A stretch of DNA of 64,000 nucleotides from Gordius sp. MW1 (Eukaryota > Nematomorpha > Gordioida > Gordea > Gordiidae): positions 10,992,537-11,056,536 of the forward strand of contig OZ038532.1 in NCBI GenBank assembly GCA_964036665.1. Reading direction: 5' to 3'. How positions within the stretch are numbered: the stretch's first letter is position 1; the number at the start of each line of letters is the position of its first letter. The notes below the pieces were generated by a model. The model saw only the letters and a program-made list of their open reading frames with translations. It did not search any database and was not told where the DNA came from. Both the position numbers and the translations under genes were made by a program. Positions 8,665 through 19,157 of the stretch are shown one piece after another.

Positions 8665-11600
8665 ACGTCATTGGGTCCACACTTGCTACCCATTATAACC
8701 GTCTCGCTGACTCCCTCGCTCAGCATTCCCCACTGCCTGATCATATACTATAAGCGATACCGTCGCCCTCGGCGCCAGTACCGTGTCCGAATTCACGACA
8801 TCGGGTGGGTCGAGTTGCATCGCTACATTGACGCCACCCTCACCCACGCCGGCGTTTACAGACTCAATCAACGAGACACTAGGTGCCCCCGGCGGTCTAA
8901 CCGTTGTACCTTCACACGCGGCCCTTCGATGCCGGCGTTGGCACAAACTACACCACCTTCGGGCAGGCCTGCCTCGCCCTCCGCTCGCCGCCGCCGGGGC
9001 AATCACCGTGCCCCCTCGAACCGGGCGAACCGGCGGAAGGACTTCTCTGGGATTCCTCCGAACCCCAGCAGTCGAGGTACCGCAGCCTCCAGCGCGTCCT
9101 CCACGACTGATTCTACCACCTCGTCCTCTAGTCCCGGGCTGCGGGGCACCGCCCTGAGAATATCGTCGTTCGTGGAAATTGACCATATGCGGGACACCGT
9201 CCTGTCCCACTACGACGATACGTATAATTCTGTCGGGGTGTACAGTGGCTCGATAATTTCCACTTCCACCCTGAATCGACACCATGATGCTATAATATCC
9301 ATCTAATGCAAAATAATAACAATTATATCATCATATACAAAGGATATTCTGTTCACATCGAACTCGTAATTGCTCCTCGTGTCTAACCGTGCGGTTATTA
9401 GAGCCCGTAAACTCAACCTCGTAGGCTTTTGAGCCCACGTGGGATTTTACCACAGCTTCCAACCACCGTTCGGGTCCACGATACACGCGAGCCCATACTA
9501 TATTACCCACCTCATACCGACTGGAAGTGGACTCGTCAGTTGTTTACCCGGCGTCCACCCACACATCAATTGGTATGCGAGGTAATCTGTTTAAAAATAT
9601 TTCCCCTACGGGAGCACGACACGGAAAACGAGCGGACGCATTATGTAATAACCTGTACATCCAAATGCCGTCCTTCTCTACCTTCTCATTTTTCAACCAT
9701 TTCTTAACGATCGCCACATGTCGCTCTGCCAATCCGTTAGAACTGGGATGATATGGAGGTGTTAATAATTGCAGTATACCCCACTTACCACAAAACACCT
9801 TAAACTCCGCGCTAGTAAAGGCAGTACCGTTGTCCGATACTATATACCTTGCGATACCGTAAGCGCCCATTAAATTCTTTAAAAAATCGATAACAACCCC
9901 CATCGGACAGCTTCGTAACGCGTTGAAATTCAACCCAACTCGAAGCCGCGTCCACCAGTAACAAATATTGTTTCGAATCGAAATCAAAAAAATTTAGATG
10001 TACCCGGTCCCAAACATTTTGAGCCCGCGACCACCTAGCTTGTTTATCATGCTTGGGCGATCTTGCATTTTTACTACATGCAATACATTTACGCCCATAC
10101 ATATCAATATCGCAGCCCATTTTAGGCCACCAAACATAATTACGCGCCATTGCTTTCATTTTAGACGCGCCGTTATGTCCAGCATGCAATAACTCCAACA
10201 CTTGTGATCGCAACGCCCGTGGAATCACTATGCGCTCGCCTCGTAGTACAACTCCATTATCAAGATAGAGTTCGTTAACCACGCCGCGATAACACCTAGC
10301 GACCTCCTCGATTGTCGCCTGACCATTCAAGTATTTTGTAACCCCATGCAACTCCTCGTCCTTGTCCACCTCCTCCTTAAGGTTAACTGACGGAAAAGCT
10401 TGAGTTACAACATTAATCAAATAATTCTCACCCTCTAGTTCCTCCTTAGGTACCGCTTCATCGCTCTCACCTAAGCGAGATAATGTATCTGGAACATAAT
10501 TCGTTGCGCCCTTTTTGTACTCCAAGGTCACGTCAAAATTACCTAAGAACAACAACCATTTTTGTAATCTAGGGCTTAGCAATAAACTACCATTACACTT
10601 CGCAAAAAGAGGGACTAGTGGCTTATGGTCAGTAAATATTTTAAACTTACGACCAATAAGATATTCACGACATTTATTCAACGCAAAAACTACGGCTAGA
10701 GCCTCCTTTTCAATAACCGAGTAATTCAGCTCCGCCGCCGTTAACTTACGTGAAAAAAATAGTATTGGCCGATCCACGCCCTTAACAACATGAAAGAGCA
10801 TGCCACCTATACCGCTATTCGACGCGTCAACCGCCAACCTTATAGGAAGGTCGCGATTAAAACACACCAAAACTGGGTCGCTTCCTAACAAGTTTTTCAA
10901 CCTCTCGAAAGCTGACTGTTCCCTAGCGGTCCAAACAAAACGCACATTATCTTTAGTTAATCTGTGCAAGGGAGCTGCTACCTCCGAGCAATGCGGTATA
11001 AACTTGCGATAATAATTCACAGACCCCATGAAAGACAAGACTTCCTTCTTGTTAGTTGGGGCTCGTATCTTTAAAATCGCCGCCACATTACTACCCAGAG
11101 GACGAATTTTCCCCCCTGCAATAACATGCCCTAAGAATATTACTTCTGTCACTCCGATCATGCATTTTTTCATAGTCAAACGTAATCCCCTCTCCTGGAT
11201 GCGTTTCAACACTGACTCTAGACGCAAATCGTGCTCCTGCGTCGTAGTGCCAACAATCAACACATCATCCAGATAAAAGAATACTCCGTCTAAACCCTGA
11301 AAAACGGAGGCCATAGTTTTCTGGAATACAGCCGCAGAAATACTCAGCCCAAACGGCAAGCGATTAAACGAAAACAACCCCAAAGGAGTATTTATTGTCA
11401 TCAACCGCGCCGAACGAGCACTTAATTTTATCTGCAAATAAGCCGACCTAAGATCTAGCTTTGTAAAGAAACATGCATTATTCAGGTTAGCCAAAATTTC
11501 CTCCACCCGCGGCATTGGGTACTTAATTTGCACCAACCACGGATTAAGCGTAACCCTAAAGTCAATACAAAGCCTCAAAGATCCGTCGACCTTCTTAACT

Positions 11601-11671
11601 GGAACCAGAGGAGTCGCCCACTCACTATAATCGACGGGCGTAAAAATCCCCTGTTCCGTCCAGTCCCGCAA
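8646..11671 (-). pseudogene. Inverted Ty3 pol segment: RT, RNase H, integrase, C-terminal tail
   Basis: Read on the minus strand from 11671, this begins inside RT (DWTEQGIFTPVDYSEWA). It repeats RT and RNase H, then continues into an integrase that the plus copy lacks. Integrase shows the HH-CC zinc region (LLHAGHNGAS...CIAC), then D (LLVDAASSW), D (VSDNGTAF) and E (GLAERH). A chromo/GPY-like region (VWARVYRGPERWLEAVV, about 9500-9450) and a basic Gly/Arg-rich tail follow, ending near 8664. A frameshift near 9950 separates the first catalytic Asp from the second. A one-base difference near 8735 shifts the tail relative to 13008-13504. It does not start with its own ATG or promoter and is unlikely to be expressed as such. 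Confidence 0.9.
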
Positions 11672-12287
11672 AGGAGGAGAACAAGATGATAATAAACAAA
11701 TGTGGGAAGAGAAATTTCGGCCTGTCGTTTACTTTTGGCAAGGTCGAGACGCAAGCCCCATTGGATGGTTGACATTTTCTTTCGGATTGGGTAAGAAATT
11801 TGAAGATACTTTTGGGAAGGAAAACCTGCAAGTTATCAAAGTTCTACAGCAACAAGAAAGTCCGAAATTTTTGTCGCATTTTAAACGACAATTCGTCATA
11901 CACTCCGGGCTTAGGGGCAAGAAGGGTGACGACAAAACGACTAATTTGGTGACATCTTTCGAAGAAACGAGGGAAAATGCCAAGGAATCGGTCGCGTCAA
12001 CGATCTCGTGTCGTCTCTATCAATTGAAAACGAACAATCACACCCTGTTTTACACGAGATGTGTAGAAATAAAATTAGATTGCGCCCTTCTCAATAGCTC
12101 TTTTTGTTACATCTTAAAAATTCCCAATACCAATGCGGATGATGCGTCAGATGAATCGGGGCACTGTTACGTGTGGATATTACAAAAGAGTGAACCTGAA
12201 GAGGCAGAATTAGCGCAAGAGATAGCCTACAAAATTTGCTTGATAAAATCTTATACAAAAATTCTGTCCCGAGTGCCTGTTTTCTAA
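11672..12287 (+). pseudogene. Captured flightless-1 (FLII) fragment B, processed
   Basis: The frame reads VVYFWQGRDASPIGWLTF, then QQQESPKFLSHFKRQFVIH, LYQLKTNN, TRCVEIKLDCALLNSSFCYILK and, near the end, EEAELAQEIAYKI. This is the gelsolin-like repeat region of flightless-1, an actin-remodelling protein and nuclear receptor cofactor. The homology is uninterrupted over about 560 bp, with no introns, as expected of an mRNA copy. It starts directly at the breakpoint with the inverted pol (11671/11672). Homology fades near 12250 and the frame stops at 12285. The next 80 bases to NOB1 are unassigned. In flightless-1 this segment lies C-terminal to fragment A, yet here it comes first. Confidence 0.85.
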
Positions 12288-12365
12288 CAAGGGAAAATCA
12301 ATCATTGGAACAAGAAATTACGGCAAATTTAATGGATAAAGTATATTGCGCGGACGACGAGTAAC

Positions 12366-12645
12366 TTGGAGAAAGTATTTTGTCCTAATTGTGGAAATAG
12401 ATCTCTAGCCCGAGTTGCTTACAGCCTCGATCAAGATGGCCGCCAAACTCTACACTTGAACCCGCAACATATGAGGAACAAAAAAGGAACCAAGTTCTCC
12501 ATAACCCTGCCCGAAGGTGGTAAACACCCGAGATGTAGCGTTTTGTTGAGAGAAGGTCAACGCTTTGCCGAAAATAGGGCGGTAAAGTCGAAAAAAACAG
12601 CTGACGACGCGATTGCGGCATGTACCTTCACACCGCCCACCAACG
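12366..12645 (+). pseudogene. Captured NOB1 C-terminal fragment, processed
   Basis: The frame reads EKVFCPNCGNRSLARVAYSL, then LNPQHMRNKKGTKFSITLP and EGGKHPR. This matches the second half of the zinc ribbon and following segment of NOB1, the endonuclease that trims the 3' end of 18S rRNA. Only one CxxC pair of the ribbon is present, and the PIN nuclease domain is absent. It lies between two flightless-1 pieces in the same orientation and without introns. The left edge is about 12366, just after a TAA. The right edge, near 12645, passes directly into flightless-1 in another frame. Confidence 0.75.
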
Positions 12646-13007
12646 ACATTGTTGGCTGAGAAGATTAATAACGTGGAGCGTAAGAAAGATTCTCTCCTCG
12701 TTCAATTTAAACAGGACAAGGAGCCATCTATTTTTTGGGAATTCCTGAATAATGATGAAGAATCTACTTCTAACCGAGAAATTAAGGCTAGGACTCCTCT
12801 GTCTGAGGAAGAATGCGAGACTCAAGATAGCAGTTGGGATGACGTGGTAGTATTGTACAAAGTTAGTTTGGGTACTGGTTACTTGGAGCTATATCAAGTT
12901 AGAATCCCATGCAAGGGTAAAAATATGGGTAGAGACTTGGAAAGTAAATGCGTTTACATCATGGATACATTCAAAGATTTGTACGTTTGGGTGGGTCAAA
13001 AGGGGGT
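12646..13007 (+). pseudogene. Captured flightless-1 (FLII) fragment A, processed
   Basis: The frame reads LLAEKINNVERKKDSLLVQF, then LYKVSLGTGYLELYQVRI and CVYIMDTFKDLYVWVGQK. This is a gelsolin-like repeat of flightless-1 that precedes fragment B in the normal protein. It is open and intronless for about 360 bp. At about 13006 it fuses, through a short shared GTCCTCGACTGC-like sequence, to the retroelement pol tail. With fragment B and NOB1 it makes a permuted B-NOB1-A cassette inside the element. Confidence 0.85.
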
Positions 13008-13504
13008 CCTCGACTGCTGGGGTTCGGAGGAATCCCAGAGAAGTCCTTCCGGCGATTCGCCCGGTCCGAGGGGGCACGGTGATTGCCCCGGCGGCGGCGA
13101 GCGGAGGGCGACGCAGGCCTGCCCGAAGGTGGTGTAGTTTGTGCCAACGCCGGCATCGAAGGGCCGCGTGTGAAGGTACAACGGTTACACCGCCGGGGGC
13201 ACCTAGTGTCTCGTTGATTGAGTCTGTAAACGCCGGAGTGAGTGAGGGTGGCGTCAATGTAGCGATGCAACTCGACCCACCCGATGTCGTGAATTCGGAC
13301 ACGGTACTGGCGCCGAGGGCGACGGTATCGCTTATAGAATATGATCAGGCAGTGGGGATGCTGAGCGAGGGAGTCAGCGAGACGGTTATAATGGGTAGCA
13401 AGTGTGGACCCAATGAAGTCTATCGGGGAGGCCGTTCCCGTACCTTACGGTCCGCTACAATTTTTTTGACTCCCCGCGCCCGTTCTCTTTGGGGTCTTTC
13501 CTAA
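13008..13504 (+). CDS. Ty3 pol C-terminal tail (partial)
   Basis: The sequence is homologous to the reverse complement of about 8646-9080, the tail of the inverted pol. It is open to a stop at 13502-13504, immediately before the polypurine tract. The protein is rich in Arg, Pro, Gly and Ala (PAAASGGRRRPARRWC, VNVAMQLDPPDVV). It differs from the inverted copy at several sites: GTTACACC versus GTTAGACC, CCGGAGTGAGTG versus CCGGCGTGGGTG, and one base in a G/A run. It is therefore a different allele from the inverted tail. Confidence 0.75.
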
Positions 13505-13510
13505 AGGGGA
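13503..13510 (+). promoter_or_regulatory. Polypurine tract
   Basis: AAAGGGGA lies directly before the TG that starts the LTR. That is the position and composition of the plus-strand primer of LTR retrotransposons. Confidence 0.75.
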
Positions 13511-13944
13511 TGTTGTGTTATTTGCTATTACTTACACTGATCTTATTTTCCTGGTTGTTATTATGGGGGAACCGAAGCTATTATTATTATGATGCTGGAT
13601 GATTGGTATTGATGTTGATGTTGTTGTGTTGTTGACGCCATCGCGATATAAAAGATAGAAGACAACAAGCATACACATACGGCTCTTTTATTTTTTCCCC
13701 ACATCACTTATCTGTTTCCCCAGTTTTAGTGTAACTTTCTCCCACTCATCTATTTTACTCATTCGCCTCACTCATTTTGTCCACGTTTGTAAATTATATC
13801 CCTTTTAACTTATTTGTAATTTATTATATCATTCGATATTACCCGTAAGTAACCAATTATGATGGAATAAACGTTAATAAATAATAGATTAACCTTTCAA
13901 TAGTAGTTTTAATCCTTTCCTTTTTTCGATTTGAAGTTATAACA
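13511..13944 (+). repeat. Ty3/gypsy 3' LTR
   Basis: This 434-bp segment starts TGTTGTG and ends TAACA, with short inverted ends (TGTT/AACA). It contains a TATAAAA box near 13647 and AATAAA at 13866-13871, in the order expected for U3-R-U5, and follows a polypurine tract. Its last 94 bases recur at 3391-3484. Confidence 0.85.
13647..13653 (+). promoter_or_regulatory. LTR TATA box
   Basis: TATAAAA in the middle of the LTR, about 215 bases upstream of an AATAAA polyadenylation signal. This is the expected core promoter of the retroelement. Confidence 0.55.
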
Positions 13945-14159
13945 TGTTTATAATGTATTTATTTGCAAATTTGTTGAGAGTTATCAATCTTAAACTTTAT
14001 AAAGGCAAAATATAAAATTTTTATTTGAATATAATCACATAATAATTATTAACAATTGAAAATTGAAAATAGACAAATTTTGCTGGATACAACTTTCATT
14101 TCAAAAACCTAAAATTTGTTATATAATCAGTGTTAAATTATCTAACTTACTATTACTTA

Positions 14160-15200
14160 ACAATAAATGCTGATTTAGCCTTTAAGGGTCTACCTCGCTT
14201 TCTTTTTGGCCCCAAACTTTTGGCTCTTTAGGTGGTTTGCAAAATGTAAGTTTAATTGCCAACAAAACCACATGCTTTTAAATATATTGTATAAAAAGCA
14301 AGAATTGCAATTGCCTTTAAAGCATTTTTCACAATCATTTGGAAATTCACATAGCCAAAGCCAAAAATTCTTTGACATTGCTAATGTTATTTTCACTAAT
14401 CATAATACTTCTTGCTGGTATACAATAAACAGTAATATTAAGATGTTTTTTGGCAGGCTATTAATATTATTTCTTGCAAATTCATAACCTTCTGTCCATA
14501 GCTTCAAATTTTTCATAGGTTTTGACAATTTTTTGGAGTATTTATATTCAGAGGACTAAGTTTTAACCTTGTCCAAAGCCATGACCTTAAACCTACTAAT
14601 TGGTAGGCGTTCTCTCAGTGAGAATTCATCTTTATTAGCCTATTGGCTGATTCTAAGGCATTATTAATTCATTGATCCCTAACCAGGAGGAAAGACAGGA
14701 CCTAGAGAAACCAAATACGTTGGATTTTTTTAATCTTTAAAAGTCGAAAAGTATTCAAAAGTGCATTCACACATTTTAAATTCGAATAATAGTGATTTGT
14801 TAATTTATAATAATTTCCCTAAATTTAAGAAACTTTTCATTAAATTCAATGTACCCATACCATCTAGCGCCCCCGTCGAGCGTCTTTTTAGTCTTGGTAA
14901 ATTAATTTTCAGTGAAAAGCGAAATAGCTTATTAGATGTTAATATAGAAAATAACGTATTATTGAAATCGAATCATCATTTATTACCTTCTGATTTTTAT
15001 AAAAATGTTTAAATAAATAATATCAAAAAATATTGTTTTTTGTAACTTTAGGTGTAACTAGTTCCATCAGGTAAGTAACTGGAACTGTAATCAGTTACAT
15101 TTGAAAATTTGTAATTGTAATAATTAGTTACATTTTTTGTGAAAGTAACTGTAACTTAACTTGTTACTGTGGTAAAGTAACTTTAACAACTTTTCATTAA
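14160..15200 (+). mobile_element. hAT transposon relic
   Basis: At 14770-15012 the + frame reads FPKFKKLFIKFNVPIPSS, APVERLFSLGKLIF, LLKSNHHLLPSDFY and a stop. This is the hAT C-terminal dimerisation region, whose hallmark is (S)SAPVERLFS. Just 3', at 15045-15195, the DNA is packed with GTAACT/AGTTAC words, typical of hAT subterminal transposase-binding repeats. The rest of the transposase is eroded and the left end was not located. A related hAT C-terminus lies at 46750-47055. Confidence 0.7.
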
Positions 15201-15385
15201 TAACGGCTTTATACAGCTAACTGCGAGATATCTATACAAACAAAAAAATTGTTCTATTCAAAATAGGTAATTTGAATACGGTGTATTTTCAAGTGTTACA
15301 AATAACGAAGCGTATTTTCTAAGCGGAACCCTGGGTGTATCTGACAGGCGGTACGGATACTCTTTTGTACGTGAGTATGTTGTCT

Positions 15386-15700
15386 TCAGAGATAGTTGCT
15401 GGATCGGATCTTTTTATTGGTCTCGTTTGATCTGAGTGTTTTTGTTGTTTTTTGTTGTCGAATTGCAAATGTAAGGTAACTGTTTTTTATAATAATTCTA
15501 CCCTCTCTCCAGCCGGGAGATCTGTCGTTCTTGACCCACACTTCTTGATTTGGTATAAAGTCTCTATATTCTAACCCTCGGTTTCTGTAATATTTTTGTT
15601 TCCATAAGGCATTTTCGTTGTGCATCCATTTTAGTTGGTGGAGAGTTGTACGGAGTCTTCGATTAAACATGCCTTGACCCAGACTAATACCAGTATAGTG
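15386..15700 (-). pseudogene. Gypsy-type integrase C-terminal fragment
   Basis: The minus frame reads MFNRRLRTTLHQL, then RGLEYRDFIPNQEVWVKN and PGWREGRIIIKN. This is the junction of catalytic core and C-terminal barrel in Ty3/gypsy integrases. The protein differs from the integrase at 9544-9987, so it belongs to another gypsy family. No LTR or RT is seen with it, and upstream sequence to 15905 is frameshifted. Confidence 0.65.
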
Positions 15701-15909
15701 GTATTCACAGTCGTACGCATATTAAATAAAACTTGCAACAAATATTTACGATCATTAAACCCCTATTTCTTCGAATGTAATAGGAGCCTACGGCTATTTT
15801 ATGACCACATACCCAATGAGCTGGACTTTCTTTATTTAAGGCAGTTTGTGTGATAGACTTCAACGATATCGTTAATTGTTTCTCTGGCGAACATGATGAA
15901 GTCATCTAA

Positions 15910-16440
15910 TACATTCTCATTTTCATCTTAACAGAATAATGGAAAATGTGTTTGGCGTGATTTAGTATTTAGGAGTTTAGTCGATTAACTTTTACTAAGA
16001 CTCAACGTTCGGATGACCGTCACCTTCTATAATAGTATATGCGCGTTAAATGGAAAGGTGGTGAATAACAATTCATTTTTTCATTATTTATTTTGTTTAA
16101 ATGTTCGGTATTTTATATTTGATTTTTATCCTAATCTATGTTTTCCTTATAGTCTATGAATCTGTGAATACCTTTAAATTTATAACGCCAATATCATTTT
16201 CCTAACATCAGTTCGCGTTGTTTCAGCATTGGAAGTAGATTATCGCTAGCTTAAAGTTCTCCAAAGCTGAAGGGCTCACTCTTTTATCTCTAATTTTGCT
16301 TAACACTAGATTTATATTAAAGAAAATGTTTAAAATATTTTATTGATTTATTACCTTCGATATTGCTCTTTTGATAACTCAAACATTTTGTACTTGTATT
16401 TTGTAATAGATCATTTTTCCATTAAAAAAGTTTGCATTTT
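15910..16440. other. AT-rich DNA, no gene seen
   Basis: There is no ORF of note, repeat or recognisable protein on either strand. Confidence 0.4.
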
Positions 16441-16442
16441 GA

Positions 16443-17345
16443 ACTAGACACCTCCACGGGTCTTTTTAGGCCATTCGGCCCGCCCGCTACAAAAATTTAA
16501 AAGCCCTGCCCCGTCAAAACAATATATGATAGGCCCGGCCCGCTCTCTATACAAGTTTTTTTATTTCATTTCTTTCATTTTAATTGTTTTGATTTTAAAT
16601 GGTTAAACAAAATTTGTATATTACAATTGTTAATTATAACTAAGTAAAAGTAAATCATTAATACTTTCTGTTCTAAAACGAGTTCCTCTATCTTCTAACA
16701 AGGGACAGCAGTTTAAAAATTTATTTCCTAGTGGCACTTGTAGCCGGGATACATAAAACCATATATGCTAAATAAGATAATTTTGGAAGCCTTATTTATG
16801 GTTAAAACATTTTTAATAAAAGTTTTTTAAATCTTTTCTTAGCCATCACTTTAATTATTTTGGTCTATTGATATGGAATGAAACTTTTAATGATATTTTA
16901 AATAAACTTGATAAAAAATAAGTTTTAAAATTAGTTTCTTAATATTTGATAAGTATCAAAAAATCTTACATAAACTTATAATAACCATTATCTATATATT
17001 AAATTAACTCATACTCCAATGCTGAAAGATTTTTGAAGGATATTAGGAGTGAAATAAGAGAGTCTCCAATTAACACTTATTAATTTGAACTGCGCCGTGA
17101 GATATTAATTAAAAGGTTAATAACGTGAAAATGTAATTTATTTCAATTATGAAATTAATAAAAATGTAATTTAAAAGAATAAAACATTAGAAAAGCACAA
17201 ATAAAAATCGAAATGATTTTTTAACGGGCCTTTACCGAGCTTTAAATATATAGATCCAGCCTGAGCCCACTGGGTTAAAAGACGGCCCGTAAAGGTTCAG
17301 CCCGTTTTTTATCATAACCCAGTTCACGTCCGCCCTGCGGGTCGA
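16443..17345 (+). mobile_element. hAT-like relic with CGGCCCGCCCG terminal region
   Basis: The left terminal region (16443-16560, with 'cggcccgcccgctac' and 'aggcccggcccg') and right terminal region (17215-17345, with 'acggcccgtaaagg' and 'cgggtcgagcgtc') are GC-rich islands in AT-rich DNA. At 17005-17070 a frame reads YSNAERFLKDIRSEIRESP, reminiscent of a transposase C-terminus. The left terminal region recurs at about 27960-28070, in intron 7 of the transporter gene. The exact class is uncertain. Confidence 0.5.
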
Positions 17346-18213
17346 GCGTCTTTAAAACATAGTTTTAACGACAACGATTTGACGAGGACCGCATATTTAG
17401 AGAATGTCATTATGCATTAATTTCTTTATTTTTACCTTTCATGATCGTCATAGCCTAAATCCTCAATTTCGAAGGCAGATTTATGGTATAATCGAGCATC
17501 GAACGAAAATACATAAAATTAGTGTAATGCAATAAAATTTTAATATTTAAAATAGTCGCCTTAGATTATAATTATCATTCTAAGTAAATAAATTTTGCTA
17601 TAAACAAATTCTTGTTATGATAAGTTAAACAAGCATCATTTCGGTCAAAATAATCAGGAAACCTTCTATAGGTGGTTCATGTAGGTCTAAAAAGCAATAT
17701 TAATAAATTTACCTTAGTATATACAAAAAAAGAATTACAAAACAATTATATATATATTTAAGCTTAATTGGACATGAAACCAGCATCGGCTTGAAATTCT
17801 AATAGGGCTTGATGGAATAGCCCGACGTTAGCCAACAAACCCTTTAGAATAATTAGAAACCACCCAAATTATATTCAAAATATTTATTTCGTTGAGCCTA
17901 CGTAATAGCTTTTTACCCTAATGACTTTTCGTTTTCGCTACCTATGATATGTGTTAAATATAAACCTCTCTTGCCTAGTATGTGACCAGAAATCTAATTT
18001 GGGTTACTGATGAGCTCTATTAATAGCTAAAACGTTCTTGTGTGTTATTATTTTCCGGTCACATGCTAAAAAAGATAGGGATATATTTAGCCATATTTTC
18101 TAATAATAAATAGCCCCTAGATGGCGCTAATAAGAGTATACCTATTATTTAACTTGCGGCACTCGTATATCGCTTTTTTATTGTCTTGGTGAAATTCACG
18201 TTGGTTTTGAAAG
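17346..18213. other. AT-rich DNA, no gene seen
   Basis: Neither strand shows a recognisable protein or structured repeat. Confidence 0.4.
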
Positions 18214-18866
18214 AAATAAATTATTGACTTAGTGATTACATCACATAATCTGATAAATATTTTTGATAGATTTTATGATCAACAAGAATGTATCGAGAAT
18301 CGCGAATATTTTCCCTAAGTTGTCGATATTTTGTGATTAGTGCAAAAAATGGCCCTTTAAACGTTTTTTATCGCTATATATCCACGGCATTTAACTTTTT
18401 TAATCATATGAATATTATCCGATAGAAAATTTATTGATATAAAGGATCATACTTTTATTTTTTGTTTCACATATACTTTTAGGGTATCAGCGTTTATCTG
18501 ATCCCCCTCCCCGTTTTACAGTTCCTTCTACTATATCTGGGAAAACAGGGTACAAAATTACATAGCGATGGGGTTCAGATAAATGCGGATAAAACTAAAA
18601 GTATAGGTGAAATAAAAAATAAAATTCTGATCATGTGATCAATAAGTCACCTATAAAATAAATAACATTAAAAATTAAAAGATGGCGTATAAATATAGCC
18701 TCAAAACGTTAAAAAAATTATTTTTGCACCTTTAATCTCAATTATCACAAAATCTGGCCAACTAGGGAAAAACCTTATAGCATATCATTGTTAAGCACAA
18801 AATTATCTATCAATATTATTTAATAAATCACGGGATGTTATCACACGGTCAATATTTGTAGATATT
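18214..18866. repeat. Long imperfect foldback element
   Basis: The left arm (18214-18506, starting near 'gtgattacatcac') pairs with the reverse complement of the right arm (18562-18866, ending near 'ggatgttatcacacgg'). The match includes 'tgatagatt', 'ttttgtgat', 'aacgttttt' and 'cttttagggtatcagcgtttatctgatcccc'-like blocks, interrupted by small gaps. The spacer is about 55 bp. No coding sequence is present. It may be an old MITE. Confidence 0.65.
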
Positions 18867-19157
18867 AGACCGATGCTTGCATGATACTTTCTTTGTCATA
18901 AGAATTTGGAATAGACATTTTTGATTAACAAGATATTATTTTTGTTTTAGACAAATTTACCTCTAAAAAATAAAAGAATACCCAAACAAGCTACATTATC
19001 AGCATAAAATATTGAAATATAATAATGCTTTACATAAGTATTTTATTAAAATTTTAAAGCGATTATTACAATTTTTTCGACTAAGAAATTGAAGAATTTT
19101 AGTTTATTTAATTATAAAAAATATAACTTTGTTGTTTGACATGGATTATATCGTCCA

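Larger units (their letters stand above)
5702..13944 (+). mobile_element. Rearranged Ty3/gypsy retrotransposon carrying host mRNA fragments
   Basis: The composite, from left to right, is: gag remnant (5702-6310), protease and RT-RNaseH on + (about 6395-8645), an inverted pol segment (8646-11671), flightless-1 and NOB1 fragments on + (11672-13007), the element's own pol C-terminal tail on + (13008-13504), a polypurine tract and a 434-bp 3' LTR. No intact 5' LTR is found, only a 94-bp LTR fragment at 3391-3484. The domain order PR-RT-RH-IN is the Ty3/gypsy order. Frameshifts in protease and integrase make this copy non-autonomous. The near-identity of the inverted pol arms suggests the rearrangement is young. 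A chimeric assembly remains possible. Confidence 0.8.

Noticed and set aside
8671..9306. 211-codon + strand ORF and its overlapping + ORFs
   Set aside because: This GC-rich segment is the antisense of the Ty3 pol tail, whose sense copy reads to the PPT at 13008-13504. The + ORFs are shadows.
12224..12365. A third captured gene fragment between FLII-B and NOB1 (frame with TRENQSLEQEITANLMDKVY)
   Set aside because: It is open to a TAA at 12362, but only about 45 codons long and not recognised. It could be chance, so it is left as unassigned sequence.
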